This document shows, one piece after another, positions 1-8,351 of a DNA stretch of 15,872 nt. A program made the position numbers and the translations under genes. Every line of letters begins with the position of its first letter. Within the stretch, counting starts at the first letter, position 1. The notes under the pieces were generated by a model that did not search any database, was not told where the DNA came from, and saw only the letters and a list, made by a program, of their open reading frames with translations. This DNA comes from G020353235 sp035528295 (GTDB lineage Bacteria; Chloroflexota; Dehalococcoidia; Dehalococcoidales; JAUYDJ01): the NCBI GenBank assembly GCA_035528295.1, contig DATKYY010000003.1:1-15872 (forward strand), written 5' to 3'.

Positions 1-102
1 GTAATTCTCCAGTTGGGTTAATCTCACCCGACCGATAGTGGGGATAAGGCTAAAGCCCACCCAGTATTTAATGTCTTTTCTATTCATTTCTGGCTTTTCT
101 AG

Positions 103-192
<90 letters not shown>

Positions 193-223
193 ACGGACAC
201 ATAAAAGAATTTTATTTTGTTAA

Positions 224-314
224 TGGCGGAGAGGGTGGGATTCGAACCCACGCTCCGCTAAACACGGAGACCGCTTTTCGAGAGCGGCACCATCAACCAC
301 TCGGACACCTCTCC
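224..314 (-). tRNA. tRNA-Ser (CGA)
   Basis: Class II serine tRNA on the minus strand. Acceptor GGAGAGG/CCTCTCC, encoded CCA at 224-226, anticodon stem CCGCT/AGCGG around loop CTCGAAA, giving CGA (complement of 278-280). A long variable arm with CTCCG/CGGAG stem is visible. The acceptor stem and T arm match the neighbouring GGA isoacceptor, as expected when both are charged by one SerRS. It is the first gene of the minus-strand pair and has a promoter just upstream. Confidence 0.97.
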
Positions 315-324
315 CAGCTTTCAA

Positions 325-353
325 ATTCTACCTTAAACCTTATCCAAGGGCAA
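325..353 (-). promoter_or_regulatory. Promoter for the tRNA-Ser pair
   Basis: Read on the minus strand: TTGCCC (complement of 348-353), a 17-base spacer, then TAGAAT (complement of 325-330). Transcription would start about 5 bases before the tRNA-Ser(CGA) 5' end at 314. The spacing and position fit a sigma70-type stable-RNA promoter. Confidence 0.6.
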
Positions 354-427
354 GATTACGGCTGGCCGATGTGATTTAAATCCGGTAGGGAATTTTCAGC
401 TAAAATTTTAGATAGCCCTGATTAGGC

Positions 428-456
428 TTGCACAAAGTGGTTTGGTTAAATATAAT
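428..456 (+). promoter_or_regulatory. Promoter of the P-type ATPase gene
   Basis: TTGCAC at 428-433, a 17-base spacer and a perfect TATAAT at 451-456. The predicted start near 463 gives a leader of about 26 bases before the ATG at 489. The leader contains the palindrome AAAAGCTTTT (468-477) but no clear Shine-Dalgarno sequence. Confidence 0.65.
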
Positions 457-488
457 AGGTTGGCCCCAAAAGCTTTTCGTGGTCTAAA

Positions 489-3233
489 ATGCTCAAGGAA
501 GCTCCTACCAGAAAATGGTATAAGCTGAAAGCAGCTGAAGCGATAGGTGCCCTTAAGTCGGATTCCAACGGCTTGAGCCAGGGCGAGGTTGAGAAAAGAC
601 TGGCTGAGTTCGGCCCCAACGAACTGATAAAGAAAGAAAAGATCTCTCCCTGGGTAATCTTCCTCGAACAATTTAAGAGCTTCCTCATTGTTATCCTCCT
701 TATTGCCGTCGTTCTCTCCGCTATCGTGGGCGAAATAGCTGATGCCGTTCTTATTGCCATCATTGTCATGTTCGCCGCTGGTTTGGGCTTTGTCCAGGAA
801 TACCGGGCGGAGCAGGCAATGGAAGCCCTGAAAAAAATGGCGGCACCTACCGCCTCAGTGTTGCGGGATGGCAAAGAAATAGAGATAGCGGCCGGGGAGC
901 TTGTCCCCGGCGACATCATTCTTCTCAAGACTGGTGACCGGATGCCAGCTGATGCCCGCCTTGTGGAAGCGGTTAATTTGAGGACAGATGAAGCCTCCCT
1001 CACCGGGGAGTCTGTGCCTGTTGAGAAGACCGATGAGCCTCTGGAGGGTGATGTGGAAGTGGGCGACAGGCGAAACATGGTCTTCATGGGAACGGCGGCG
1101 GTCTATGGCCGGGCCAAGGCAATTGTTACCGCTACCGGCATGGCTACTGAATTCGGCAAGATTGCCGGTATGCTCCAGGAAGTCAAGGCAGAGAAGACCC
1201 CGCTACAGATTAACCTCGACCGGGTGGGACGTTATATCGGTATCGCGGCTCTTATCCTGTGTTTTGTCCTGGCCGGGATTGGCATCATGCGCGGGCATGG
1301 CATACTGGAGATGTTCATCTGGGGGGTTGCCCTGGCGGTAGCCGCCGTGCCCGAAGCGCTACCGGCGGTGGTGGTTATCAGCTTGGCTCTCGGGGTGAGG
1401 CGTATGGTGAAGCGCAATGCCCTGGTGAGAAGGCTGCCGGCGGTGGAGACCCTGGGCTCAACTACTGTTATTTGCTCGGACAAGACGGGTACTCTCACTC
1501 AAGACCAGATGACCATACGTGCCCTTTATGTTGACGGTAAGATAATGGAAGTCACCGGGACCGGTTATGAGCCTAAAGGGGAGTTTTATTGTAATGGCAA
1601 AACCATTGAGCCGGGCAAGGACTCGGCTTTAGAAATATTTCTCAGGGCAAGCAGTCTCTGCAATGATACCTGTCTAATTTCGGTTGATGGAGCCTGGGAT
1701 GTTAAGGGCGACCCTACCGAGGGTGCCCTGGTCGTGATCGCCGCTAAAGGCGGTTTGCAGCAGGAAGAACTCAGCAAGCAGTCACCTCGCATCGGTGAAA
1801 TCCCCTTTTCCTCAGAGACAAAAAGAATGACTACCGTCCATCAAACCGCTGAGGGAAAGACGGCCTATTCTAAAGGTGCGCCTGAGGTAATACTGAACTC
1901 CTGCCGCTATATTTATCGTGATGGCCAGGAAAAGGAACTAACCGCCAAGGATAAAGAGAGTATCGTGGGCGTTGCTCAGAATATGGCGACTCACGCTCTG
2001 CGTGTTTTGGGCGTAGCCTACCGGAAGTGTGCCGCTAATGTCTGTATTGACGAGGCTCTAGAGCAGGATATGGTCTTTATCGGTCTGGCGGGGATGATCG
2101 ACCCGCCACGGGAAGAGGTTAAAGAGGCGGTAAAGCTGTGTGACCGTGCCGGCATAAAGTCGGTGATGATAACCGGAGACCATAAACTGACCGCAATTGC
2201 CATTGCCAAAGAGCTGGGTATTTATAAGCAGGGAGTTGGCTTTAGCGGGGCTGAGCTGGATGCTTTAAGCGATAAAGAATTCGATGACATGGTTGAAAAG
2301 ATAGAGGTCTATGCCCGGGTCTCCCCCGCCCATAAGCTGCGTATCGTTGAAGCCCTGGTCAAGAAGGGGCATGTGGTGGCGATGACCGGGGACGGCGTTA
2401 ATGATGCCCCCGCCCTGAAAAAGGCTGATATCGGGGTGGCCATGGGTATTACCGGCACCGATGTGACCAAAGAAGCGGCTGATATGGTGCTTACCGATGA
2501 TAACTTTGCTTCTATTGTGTCGGCGGTGGAGGAGGGGAGGGGCATCTTTGACAATATTAAAAAATACCTGATGTACCTGCTTTCCTGTAATATCGGGGAA
2601 ATCCTGGTGATGGCGGGCGCCATTCTTATCGGCCCGCTACTTGGGCTTCCCTACGGGGCAATACCCCTCATCGCCGTGCAGATTCTGTTTGTCAATCTGG
2701 TCACCGATGGCCTACCGGCTATCGCTTTGTCCATAGACCCACCGGCTCCCGATATTATGGAGCGAAAGCCACGACCGCGGGGACAGGGCGTCTTTACCAG
2801 ACCGGTAGTAATCCTTATGCTCATCGGCGGCATATGGATAGGAGTGGTAACCCTGTGGTCATTTCGCTGGGCACTGGATATTGGCCGAAGCTTGACTGAG
2901 GCACAGGGTGTTTGTTTTCTCAGCCTGATTCTTATCCAGTTCTTCAACGCCTATAACTTCCGCTCTGATAAGTACTCCCTGCTCCAGATTGGTATCTTCA
3001 AGAATAAGTGGCTGAATATAGCGGTGGGCTCCCAGGTAGTGCTGATGCTCATTATTTTCTACGTGCCTTTCTTCCAGCCATTGTTCCACACCGTGGCCCT
3101 GGATGCTCAGGAATTAATCTGTGTTCTCCTGGTCTCTGCCTCTGTCTTCCCGGTCATTGAGGGAACCAAAGCCATTTTCCGATATCTGGAGAGGAAAGAG
3201 AAAGAGAAGCTAGCCTCACCAGTGATGTCCTGA
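489..3233 (+). CDS. P2A-type cation-transporting P-type ATPase (Ca2+ ATPase-like)
   Basis: A 914-residue membrane pump that couples ATP hydrolysis to cation export, most likely Ca2+ (possibly Mn2+). All P-type signatures are present: actuator-loop TGES at 172-175, phosphorylation motif DKTGTLT with the aspartate at D331, TGD at 562, and the hinge TGDGVNDAP from 633. Transmembrane segments lie at about 60-110, 245-310 and 690-900. The M6 ion-binding motif NLVTDG (N736, D740) is that of SERCA/PacL-type calcium pumps. The M4 motif is PEALP (288-292), where most calcium pumps have PEGLP. The N-terminal cation-ATPase domain begins near residue 10, which supports the ATG at 489, although no good ribosome site precedes it. 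The length is normal for P2A pumps. The gene looks monocistronic, driven by the promoter at 428-456. Substrate is inferred from family motifs. Confidence 0.93.
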   Translation: MLKEAPTRKWYKLKAAEAIGALKSDSNGLSQGEVEKRLAEFGPNELIKKEKISPWVIFLEQFKSFLIVILLIAVVLSAIVGEIADAVLIAIIVMFAAGLGFVQEYRAEQAMEALKKMAAPTASVLRDGKEIEIAAGELVPGDIILLKTGDRMPADARLVEAVNLRTDEASLTGESVPVEKTDEPLEGDVEVGDRRNMVFMGTAAVYGRAKAIVTATGMATEFGKIAGMLQEVKAEKTPLQINLDRVGRYIGIAALILCFVLAGIGIMRGHGILEMFIWGVALAVAAVPEALPAVVVISLALGVRRMVKRNALVRRLPAVETLGSTTVICSDKTGTLTQDQMTIRALYVDGKIMEVTGTGYEPKGEFYCNGKTIEPGKDSALEIFLRASSLCNDTCLISVDGAWDVKGDPTEGALVVIAAKGGLQQEELSKQSPRIGEIPFSSETKRMTTVHQTAEGKTAYSKGAPEVILNSCRYIYRDGQEKELTAKDKESIVGVAQNMATHALRVLGVAYRKCAANVCIDEALEQDMVFIGLAGMIDPPREEVKEAVKLCDRAGIKSVMITGDHKLTAIAIAKELGIYKQGVGFSGAELDALSDKEFDDMVEKIEVYARVSPAHKLRIVEALVKKGHVVAMTGDGVNDAPALKKADIGVAMGITGTDVTKEAADMVLTDDNFASIVSAVEEGRGIFDNIKKYLMYLLSCNIGEILVMAGAILIGPLLGLPYGAIPLIAVQILFVNLVTDGLPAIALSIDPPAPDIMERKPRPRGQGVFTRPVVILMLIGGIWIGVVTLWSFRWALDIGRSLTEAQGVCFLSLILIQFFNAYNFRSDKYSLLQIGIFKNKWLNIAVGSQVVLMLIIFYVPFFQPLFHTVALDAQELICVLLVSASVFPVIEGTKAIFRYLERKEKEKLASPVMS

Positions 3234-3281
3234 ATGGCTAATCCAGTGGCATGGTTCTGAAGCTAACCAAACTCATTATTA

Positions 3282-3310
3282 TTGCGTTGGCATTGGCGAT
3301 AAGGTAATAT
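3282..3310 (+). promoter_or_regulatory. Putative promoter of tRNA-Arg and possibly the por operon
   Basis: TTGCGT at 3282-3287, a 17-base spacer and TAATAT at 3305-3310, ending 10 bases before the tRNA-Arg 5' end. The -35 element is weak and the -10 is good. No other promoter is evident before porC. Confidence 0.42.
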
Positions 3311-3320
3311 AAAAAAGTCT

Positions 3321-3393
3321 GCCCCTGTAGCTCAGGTGGATAGAGCACCAGCCTCCGGAGCTGGGTGCGAGCGTTCAAGTCGCTCCAGGGGCG
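3321..3393 (+). tRNA. tRNA-Arg (CCG)
   Basis: Cloverleaf with acceptor GCCCCTG/CAGGGGC, D arm AGCTCAGGTGGATAGAGC, anticodon stem CCAGC/GCTGG around loop CTCCGGA (anticodon CCG at 3355-3357), and T arm GAGCG/CGCTC with loop TTCAAGT. Discriminator G3393; no CCA is encoded. It lies only 25 bases upstream of the porC start on the same strand, with no promoter or terminator between them. Confidence 0.96.
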
Positions 3394-3418
3394 CTTTTTA
3401 TCGCCGATAGGGATAAAG

Positions 3419-3988
3419 ATGGTCGATATAAACCAGCTAGTTGAGATAAGGTGGCATGGCCGTGGCGGCCAGGGAGCCGTTACCTCTGCCGAGCTACTGG
3501 CCCGGGCGGCCATAGACGAAGGCAAGTATGCCCAGGCCTTCCCCAGCTTTGGCCCGGAGAGGCGGGGCGCCCCGGTTTTGTCTTTCGTCAGGGTGGATAG
3601 CCAGCAGCCCATCAGGAACAGGGCCGGTATCCAGGAGCCCGATGTGGTGGTGGTGCTTGACACCACCCTTTTAGCCATTACCAAGATTACCGCCGGGCTC
3701 AAAGCTGACGGGATAGTGGTCATCAATACCCGGAAACCGGTGGCAGAGCTAAGGCGGGAGTTCGGCATCAACTGCCCGCTGGCTACCGTTGATGCCACCA
3801 CCATTGCCCGGGAAGTCCTGGGAATTCCCATAACCAACACCACTATGCTGGGTGCCCTGGTTAAAGCCACCGGAATTGTTAAGCTGGAGTCCCTGGAGGA
3901 GCCGCTGAAACAGCGGTTTGGCCGTCTTGCCGAAAGAAATATTGCCGCCATGAAAAGGGCCTATCAGGAAACTTTGGTTGAGGGATAA
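3419..3988 (+). CDS. porC: 2-oxoacid:ferredoxin oxidoreductase, gamma subunit
   Basis: A 189-residue gamma subunit of a pyruvate/2-oxoacid:ferredoxin oxidoreductase, the complex that decarboxylates a 2-oxoacid to acyl-CoA while reducing ferredoxin. The N-terminus has the family signature HGRGGQG (residues 13-19), followed by a region rich in small residues and the FGPERRG block near residue 45. In related enzymes this domain binds CoA. The start chosen is the ATG at 3419, preceded by AGGG (3409-3412) with a 6-base spacer. An upstream GTG in frame lies inside the tRNA-Arg and is rejected. The gene opens an operon with delta, alpha and beta subunits. The substrate (pyruvate, 2-oxoglutarate or a branched 2-oxoacid) cannot be fixed from sequence alone. 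Confidence 0.92.
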   Translation: MVDINQLVEIRWHGRGGQGAVTSAELLARAAIDEGKYAQAFPSFGPERRGAPVLSFVRVDSQQPIRNRAGIQEPDVVVVLDTTLLAITKITAGLKADGIVVINTRKPVAELRREFGINCPLATVDATTIAREVLGIPITNTTMLGALVKATGIVKLESLEEPLKQRFGRLAERNIAAMKRAYQETLVEG

Positions 3989-3992
3989 CGAG

Positions 3993-4283
3993 TTGCCTAA
4001 GAGTGAAAATGAACTTACCTGGCGAGACCTGGAAATTGGTGGCATAGTCACCGAGCCGGGTAATGCCAGCCAGTACCAGACCGGTGACTGGCGCTCGCAG
4101 AAGCCGACCTATGATTTTGACCGGTGCATAAAGTGCGGTCTCTGTCAGCTCTTTTGCCCCGAGGGTTGCATTGAGCCGAACGCGGATGGCCATTTTGAGG
4201 CTGATTTGTATTACTGCAAGGGGTGTGGCATCTGTGCTCGTGAGTGCTGGACCAAGGTGATAACTATGGTGGAGGAAGAATGA
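3993..4283 (+). CDS. porD: 2-oxoacid:ferredoxin oxidoreductase, delta subunit (2x[4Fe-4S] ferredoxin)
   Basis: A 96-residue ferredoxin-like delta subunit that carries electrons from the catalytic beta subunit to external ferredoxin. Two cluster motifs are visible: CIKCGLCQLFC at residues 45-55, followed by P56 and C59, and CKGCGICAREC at 75-85. The usual proline after the last cysteine of the second motif is a tryptophan (W86). I chose the TTG at 3993 because GAGGG (3980-3984) precedes it by 8 bases and it begins just after the porC stop. An in-frame TTG at 3978 would overlap porC by 11 bases and is less well placed. The stop overlaps the porA start (TGATG), which implies translational coupling. 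Confidence 0.92.
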   Translation: MPKSENELTWRDLEIGGIVTEPGNASQYQTGDWRSQKPTYDFDRCIKCGLCQLFCPEGCIEPNADGHFEADLYYCKGCGICARECWTKVITMVEEE

Positions 4284-5458
4284 TGGCCAAGAGAGTGGGC
4301 ATGGAGGTATCGATAGCCATCAGCGAAACCGCCAAAATGGCTGATGTTGATGTGGTGGCGGCCTATCCGATTACGCCGCAGACTCATATTGTGGAGCACC
4401 TCGCCGAGCTGGTGGCCAATGGTGAACTGGATGCCGAGTATATCCCGGTTGAATCCGAGCACTCGGCAATGAGCGCCTGTCTGGGCTCCTCCGCCGCCGG
4501 GGCACGCACCTTTACCGCTACCGCCGGTCAGGGCCTGGAATTAATGCATGAAGTGCTCTATGTTGCCTCGTCAATGCGTCTGCCTATCGTTATGACGGTG
4601 GCTAACCGGGCGTTATCGGCACCGTTAAGTGTCTGGGGAGACCACTCCGATGCCATGGCAGTCCGTGATACCGGCTGGATTCAGCTCTTTGTCGAAAATG
4701 GCCAGGAAGCGGTTGATAATGTCATCTGTGCCTTCCGCATTGCCGAGGACCGGCGGGTCCTGCTGCCGGTGATGGTCCACCTGGACGGGTTTCACCTGTC
4801 CCATATGATTGAACCCATCCTCCTCCCCGAAACGGAGGAGGTAAAACGATTTATCCCGCCTTTTCAGTATCCCTTCCCCCTTGACCCGCTTAAACCGGTC
4901 AGCATGGGGGACTTCGGCCCGCCCTTTATCTATTCTGAAGCAAAATGGGCGCAGGAGGTAAACCTTAGAGAGGCGAAGGATGTCATTATTGAGTGCTGGC
5001 AAGAATTCGGCAAGCAATTTCAGCGCCACTATTCCCCGGTCGAAGAGTACCGGAGCGAGGGAGCTGATGTTTTGCTGTTAACCATGGGTAGCTATAGTGA
5101 GACGGCAGCGGCGGCCATCGATAAGGTCAGGGCGGAAGGTAAGAATATCGGTCTGGTGAGGCTCCGCTTATGGCGCCCCTTCCCCTTTGCTGAATTGCGC
5201 CAGAAGCTAAGCCAGGCCAGGGTTCTCATTGTGCTGGATAGAGCCCTGTCTTTTGGCGGACCGGCGGGGCCGGTCTGCTCTGAGATTAAGTCTGCCCTTT
5301 ACGGTCAGGCTAAGCAGCCGAAGGTGGTCAGTTTCGTGGGTGGTCTGGGCGGTCGCGATATTACCGTGGCTGGATTTGAGGAAATAATCAGCCGGGGAAT
5401 AGAAGTCGCCGAGAAGGGGAGCCGCAACGAATTTGAGATATTCGGGGTGAGGGAATAG
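4283..5458 (+). CDS. porA: 2-oxoacid:ferredoxin oxidoreductase, alpha subunit
   Basis: A 391-residue alpha subunit. The N-terminus has the family motif AYPITPQ (about 27-33), then the VESEHSA segment and the ATAGQGLELM block of the pyrimidine-binding domain, which positions the 2-oxoacid and activates TPP bound mainly by beta. The C-terminal part (about 260-390) looks like the transketolase-C/domain II fold. ATG 4283 is preferred: GGAGG (4271-4275) lies 7 bases upstream and the start overlaps the porD stop. An adjacent ATG at 4280 is possible. The porB ATG follows directly after this stop. Domain content and order (gamma-delta-alpha-beta) match the four-subunit PFOR type found in archaea and anaerobic bacteria. 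Confidence 0.94.
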   Translation: MAKRVGMEVSIAISETAKMADVDVVAAYPITPQTHIVEHLAELVANGELDAEYIPVESEHSAMSACLGSSAAGARTFTATAGQGLELMHEVLYVASSMRLPIVMTVANRALSAPLSVWGDHSDAMAVRDTGWIQLFVENGQEAVDNVICAFRIAEDRRVLLPVMVHLDGFHLSHMIEPILLPETEEVKRFIPPFQYPFPLDPLKPVSMGDFGPPFIYSEAKWAQEVNLREAKDVIIECWQEFGKQFQRHYSPVEEYRSEGADVLLLTMGSYSETAAAAIDKVRAEGKNIGLVRLRLWRPFPFAELRQKLSQARVLIVLDRALSFGGPAGPVCSEIKSALYGQAKQPKVVSFVGGLGGRDITVAGFEEIISRGIEVAEKGSRNEFEIFGVRE

Positions 5459-6385
5459 ATGGAAAAGTTTGCCGTTTATGTCCCCAAACTAATCACCAAA
5501 AAAGAAAACTTTGCCCCCGGGCACCGGGCCTGTATCGGTTGCGGTGAGGCGCTGGCGGTGCGGCTTGCCTGTAAGGCACTGGGCGATGATGTCATCATCA
5601 CCAATGCCACCGGCTGCATTGAAATAATCTCCTCCCAGCTTCCCTATACCTCGTGGCGTCTTCCCTGGATTCATACCCTGTTTGAAAACACGGCGGCAGT
5701 CGCTTCCGGGATAGAAGCCGGCTTGAAGGCTATGGCCAGAAAGGGTAGGGGCCTGGCGGTGGAGGCTAAGGTGGTGGCTATGGCCGGCGATGGCGGCACC
5801 AGCGATATCGGGCTTCAGGCACTGTCGGGGGCTCTGGAGAGGGGGCACGACTTCCTCTTCCTGTGCTTTGATAATGAAGCCTACATGAATACCGGGATAC
5901 AGCGTTCTTCGGCAACTCCCTATGGTGCCTCAACGACTACTTCCCCGGCAGGCAAGGTGAGTATCGGCCAGTCTGCCTGGAAAAAGAATGTGCCGGCTAT
6001 TGTCGTCGCCCACAATGCGCCCTATGTGGCTACTGCCTGCCCCAGCTATCCCTTTGACCTGATGGATAAAGTTAAGAAAGGGCTGGAAACCAACGGCCCG
6101 GCTTATGTTCATATCCTCTCCGTCTGTCCCACCGGCTGGCGCTGCCTGCCTGAGTTAAGCGTCCGAATCGGGCGCCTGGCGGTGGAGACGGGTATATTCC
6201 CGCTGTATGAAGTGGAAAACGGTCGGTATAAGCTGAGCTTTGATTTCCCCAAGCTCAGACCGATTGATGACTATCTCAAGTCGCAGGGCCGGTTCAAGCA
6301 CCTTTCCCCGGATGAGATAAAAAAGATTCAGGCCAGGGTCACCGAGGAATACCAGAAACTGAAGAAAATGGCAGCCAGAAGCTGA
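5459..6385 (+). CDS. porB: 2-oxoacid:ferredoxin oxidoreductase, beta subunit (TPP-binding)
   Basis: A 308-residue catalytic beta subunit that binds thiamine pyrophosphate and a proximal [4Fe-4S] cluster. Cluster cysteines expected for the family are present: C25 and C28 (ACIGCG), C53 (NATGC), and a later one in the SVCPTGW segment. The TPP motif is GDGG at 110-113 with the DNEAYMNTG segment from 138. The ATG at 5459 directly abuts the porA stop and is preceded by GGGGTGAGGG. Together with porC, porD and porA this completes the enzyme. I cannot tell pyruvate from other 2-oxoacids by eye. The overall look of alpha and beta is closest to the pyruvate (Por) group; confidence in that specificity is moderate. 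Confidence 0.94.
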   Translation: MEKFAVYVPKLITKKENFAPGHRACIGCGEALAVRLACKALGDDVIITNATGCIEIISSQLPYTSWRLPWIHTLFENTAAVASGIEAGLKAMARKGRGLAVEAKVVAMAGDGGTSDIGLQALSGALERGHDFLFLCFDNEAYMNTGIQRSSATPYGASTTTSPAGKVSIGQSAWKKNVPAIVVAHNAPYVATACPSYPFDLMDKVKKGLETNGPAYVHILSVCPTGWRCLPELSVRIGRLAVETGIFPLYEVENGRYKLSFDFPKLRPIDDYLKSQGRFKHLSPDEIKKIQARVTEEYQKLKKMAARS

Positions 6386-6392
6386 GGTTTTA

Positions 6393-8333
6393 ATGGATAG
6401 AGTTGTCTTTAGCAGTTGGGGGGGTAATATTGTTGACAACCGCCGGAAGACGGCGGGATACACCCCGGTTGAAAATCTGGAGTTCCCCCTTGAGCATAAC
6501 GGTCACCGGGTAAGGGCCTTTATGTCGTGGCGGGGGCTGGTGGTGGCTGATGAAAAGATTAATGTCGCCGATATGGCTCATACCTACCTGAAAGAAGTGC
6601 AGAAATTAAGCTGTGGCGAGTGCAGCGTCGGTTATCTCGGCATAAGGGTTATGCTGGATACCCTGACCCGGATTTTAGGCGGGGAGGGGACAGAAGAGGA
6701 CATCGCCCTGCTGCGCTGGCTGGGTAATGGCATTAAAGAAAACACCAAGTGCGACTTCTGTGCCCTGGCGCTGACCCCGGTTCTGGATAGCCTGAAGTAT
6801 TACGAGGGCGAATATACCAGGTTAAGTGCCGCCAAGGGAAGGGGAGCCAAGCCGGCTTACCTCACCCGAATTACCGCCCCCTGTATGGAAGCCTGTCCCG
6901 CCCATCAGGACGCCCCCGGCTACATTGAGCTAATCAGCAACCGCAGATACGAAGAGGCGCTGGCGTTAATCAGACAGACAAATTGCCTCCCCGGCACAAT
7001 GGGGCGGGCCTGTTTCGCCTTCTGTGAGGAGAACTGCACGCGGGGGGATATTGATAAGCCAGTCTCAATCAGAGCCCTGAAGCGGGTTCCGGCTGACTAT
7101 GAAGTTACCGCTGATTTGGAGCCTGAGGCTAAAGTAAAGAAAGCTGGCGGAGATAAGGTAGCCGTCATCGGGGCTGGCCCCGCCGGGCTGGCCGCCAGCT
7201 ACAATCTGGCATTAAAGGGCTACCGGGTTACCATCTACGATGAGCAGCCCTCGGTCGGCGGTATGGCCTGGGTGGGTATCCCTGCCTTCCGCCTGCCCCG
7301 CAATGTCCTGGGCAGGGAAGTTGACATAATAAAAAAGCTGGGCATAGATGTCAAGCTTAATACCAGAGTGGGTAAGGATATAAGCCTGGAGCAGCTCTTA
7401 AAACAGGGCTTTAAGGCGGTATTTATCGCTACCGGCGCCCATGCCGGCCGGGAGCTGGGTATTGAGGTTGAGGGTGGGGGAGTGGTTGATGGGGTGGAGT
7501 TTCTGCGTGATGTTAATATGGGCCAAAAAGTGGCCGTCAAGAAGAGGGTGATTATAGTTGGCGGGGGTAATGTCGCCATTGACTGTGCCCGGACCTGTTT
7601 GAGGCTGGGCTTTAAAGAAGTAACTATCCTCTACCGGCGCTCGCGGGCGGAAATGCCGGCCCGAGGAGAAGAAATTGAAGCTGCCGAGGCAGAAGGGGCC
7701 AAGATTCATTATCTGGCGGCTCCGGTTAAGGCGTTAACCGAGGGCGGTCAGGTTACCGGCGTTGAGTGCATCCGGATGAAGCTGGGTGAGCCGGATGATA
7801 GCGGGCGCCGACGCCCCATCCCGATAGAAGGCTCCGAATTTACTATCGGCACCGATATGATAATCCCGGCCATCGGCGAGAAGCCGGACTTATCTTTAAT
7901 TGAAGGCAAATCAATAAATATTACAAAGTGGGGCACCATCGTGGTTGACGCACCTACCGGTCAGACCAGCCTGCCCGGGGTTTTCGCGGGCGGTGATTGT
8001 GTTTCTGGCCCGGCGACTTTGGTTGAGGCGATTGCCGCCGGCAATAAAGCCGCCCGGAGTATTGACCGGTACCTGAAATCGGGCAGGGTAACCCCGCCTG
8101 AGGAACAGGTGGTTGAGGACTGGCTTCACGATGTCGCCCTGAGCCACCAGCGGGACGGGAATGTTGTCGCCAAGAAGGAGCGCCAGTCGCCGGAGCAGCT
8201 TCCCGTAGCGAAAAGAAAGCGTGGTTTTGATGAGGTGGAGCAGTGCCTGACCCTGGAGATGGCGGCTAAAGAGGCAGAGCGTTGCCTGCGCTGCTACCGG
8301 GTGATGCTGCTGGCGGTAGACGGCAAGAAGTAA
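6393..8333 (+). CDS. NuoF-type iron-sulfur segment fused to GltD-like FAD/NAD(P) oxidoreductase
   Basis: A 646-residue cytoplasmic flavoprotein with three parts. Residues about 60-140 resemble the C-terminal iron-sulfur region of NuoF, but the third cluster cysteine is absent and the cysteines are arranged as C74-x2-C77 and C120-x2-C123. Residues about 155-235 form the N-terminal 4Fe-4S domain typical of glutamate synthase beta and dihydropyrimidine dehydrogenase (MEACP, then C-rich GRACFAFCEENC). Residues about 255-560 are the tandem dinucleotide domains: GAGPAG at 260-265 for FAD, and GGGNVA from 390 followed by YRRSRAEMP for NAD(P)H, the basic residues suggesting NADPH. The C-terminus has a CLRC pair. 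ATG 6393 follows GAGG (6384-6387). Its place after porB suggests it links POR electrons to NAD(P)H. NfnB and the SfrB-like reductases are the nearest known types; the exact reaction is inference. Confidence 0.85.
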   Translation: MDRVVFSSWGGNIVDNRRKTAGYTPVENLEFPLEHNGHRVRAFMSWRGLVVADEKINVADMAHTYLKEVQKLSCGECSVGYLGIRVMLDTLTRILGGEGTEEDIALLRWLGNGIKENTKCDFCALALTPVLDSLKYYEGEYTRLSAAKGRGAKPAYLTRITAPCMEACPAHQDAPGYIELISNRRYEEALALIRQTNCLPGTMGRACFAFCEENCTRGDIDKPVSIRALKRVPADYEVTADLEPEAKVKKAGGDKVAVIGAGPAGLAASYNLALKGYRVTIYDEQPSVGGMAWVGIPAFRLPRNVLGREVDIIKKLGIDVKLNTRVGKDISLEQLLKQGFKAVFIATGAHAGRELGIEVEGGGVVDGVEFLRDVNMGQKVAVKKRVIIVGGGNVAIDCARTCLRLGFKEVTILYRRSRAEMPARGEEIEAAEAEGAKIHYLAAPVKALTEGGQVTGVECIRMKLGEPDDSGRRRPIPIEGSEFTIGTDMIIPAIGEKPDLSLIEGKSINITKWGTIVVDAPTGQTSLPGVFAGGDCVSGPATLVEAIAAGNKAARSIDRYLKSGRVTPPEEQVVEDWLHDVALSHQRDGNVVAKKERQSPEQLPVAKRKRGFDEVEQCLTLEMAAKEAERCLRCYRVMLLAVDGKK

Positions 8334-8351
8334 ATTACTGAGTGAAGGCTG

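Noticed and set aside
370..385. TGTGATTTAAATCCGG upstream of the ATPase as a third CRP-like box
   Set aside because: The right half-site matches only at the first two bases, and the site lies far upstream of the promoter; the internal GATTTAAATC palindrome is probably chance.
3365..3418. GTG start for porC inside tRNA-Arg
   Set aside because: It would place coding sequence within the tRNA, and the ATG at 3419 has AGGG at the right distance and starts at the family's usual N-terminus.
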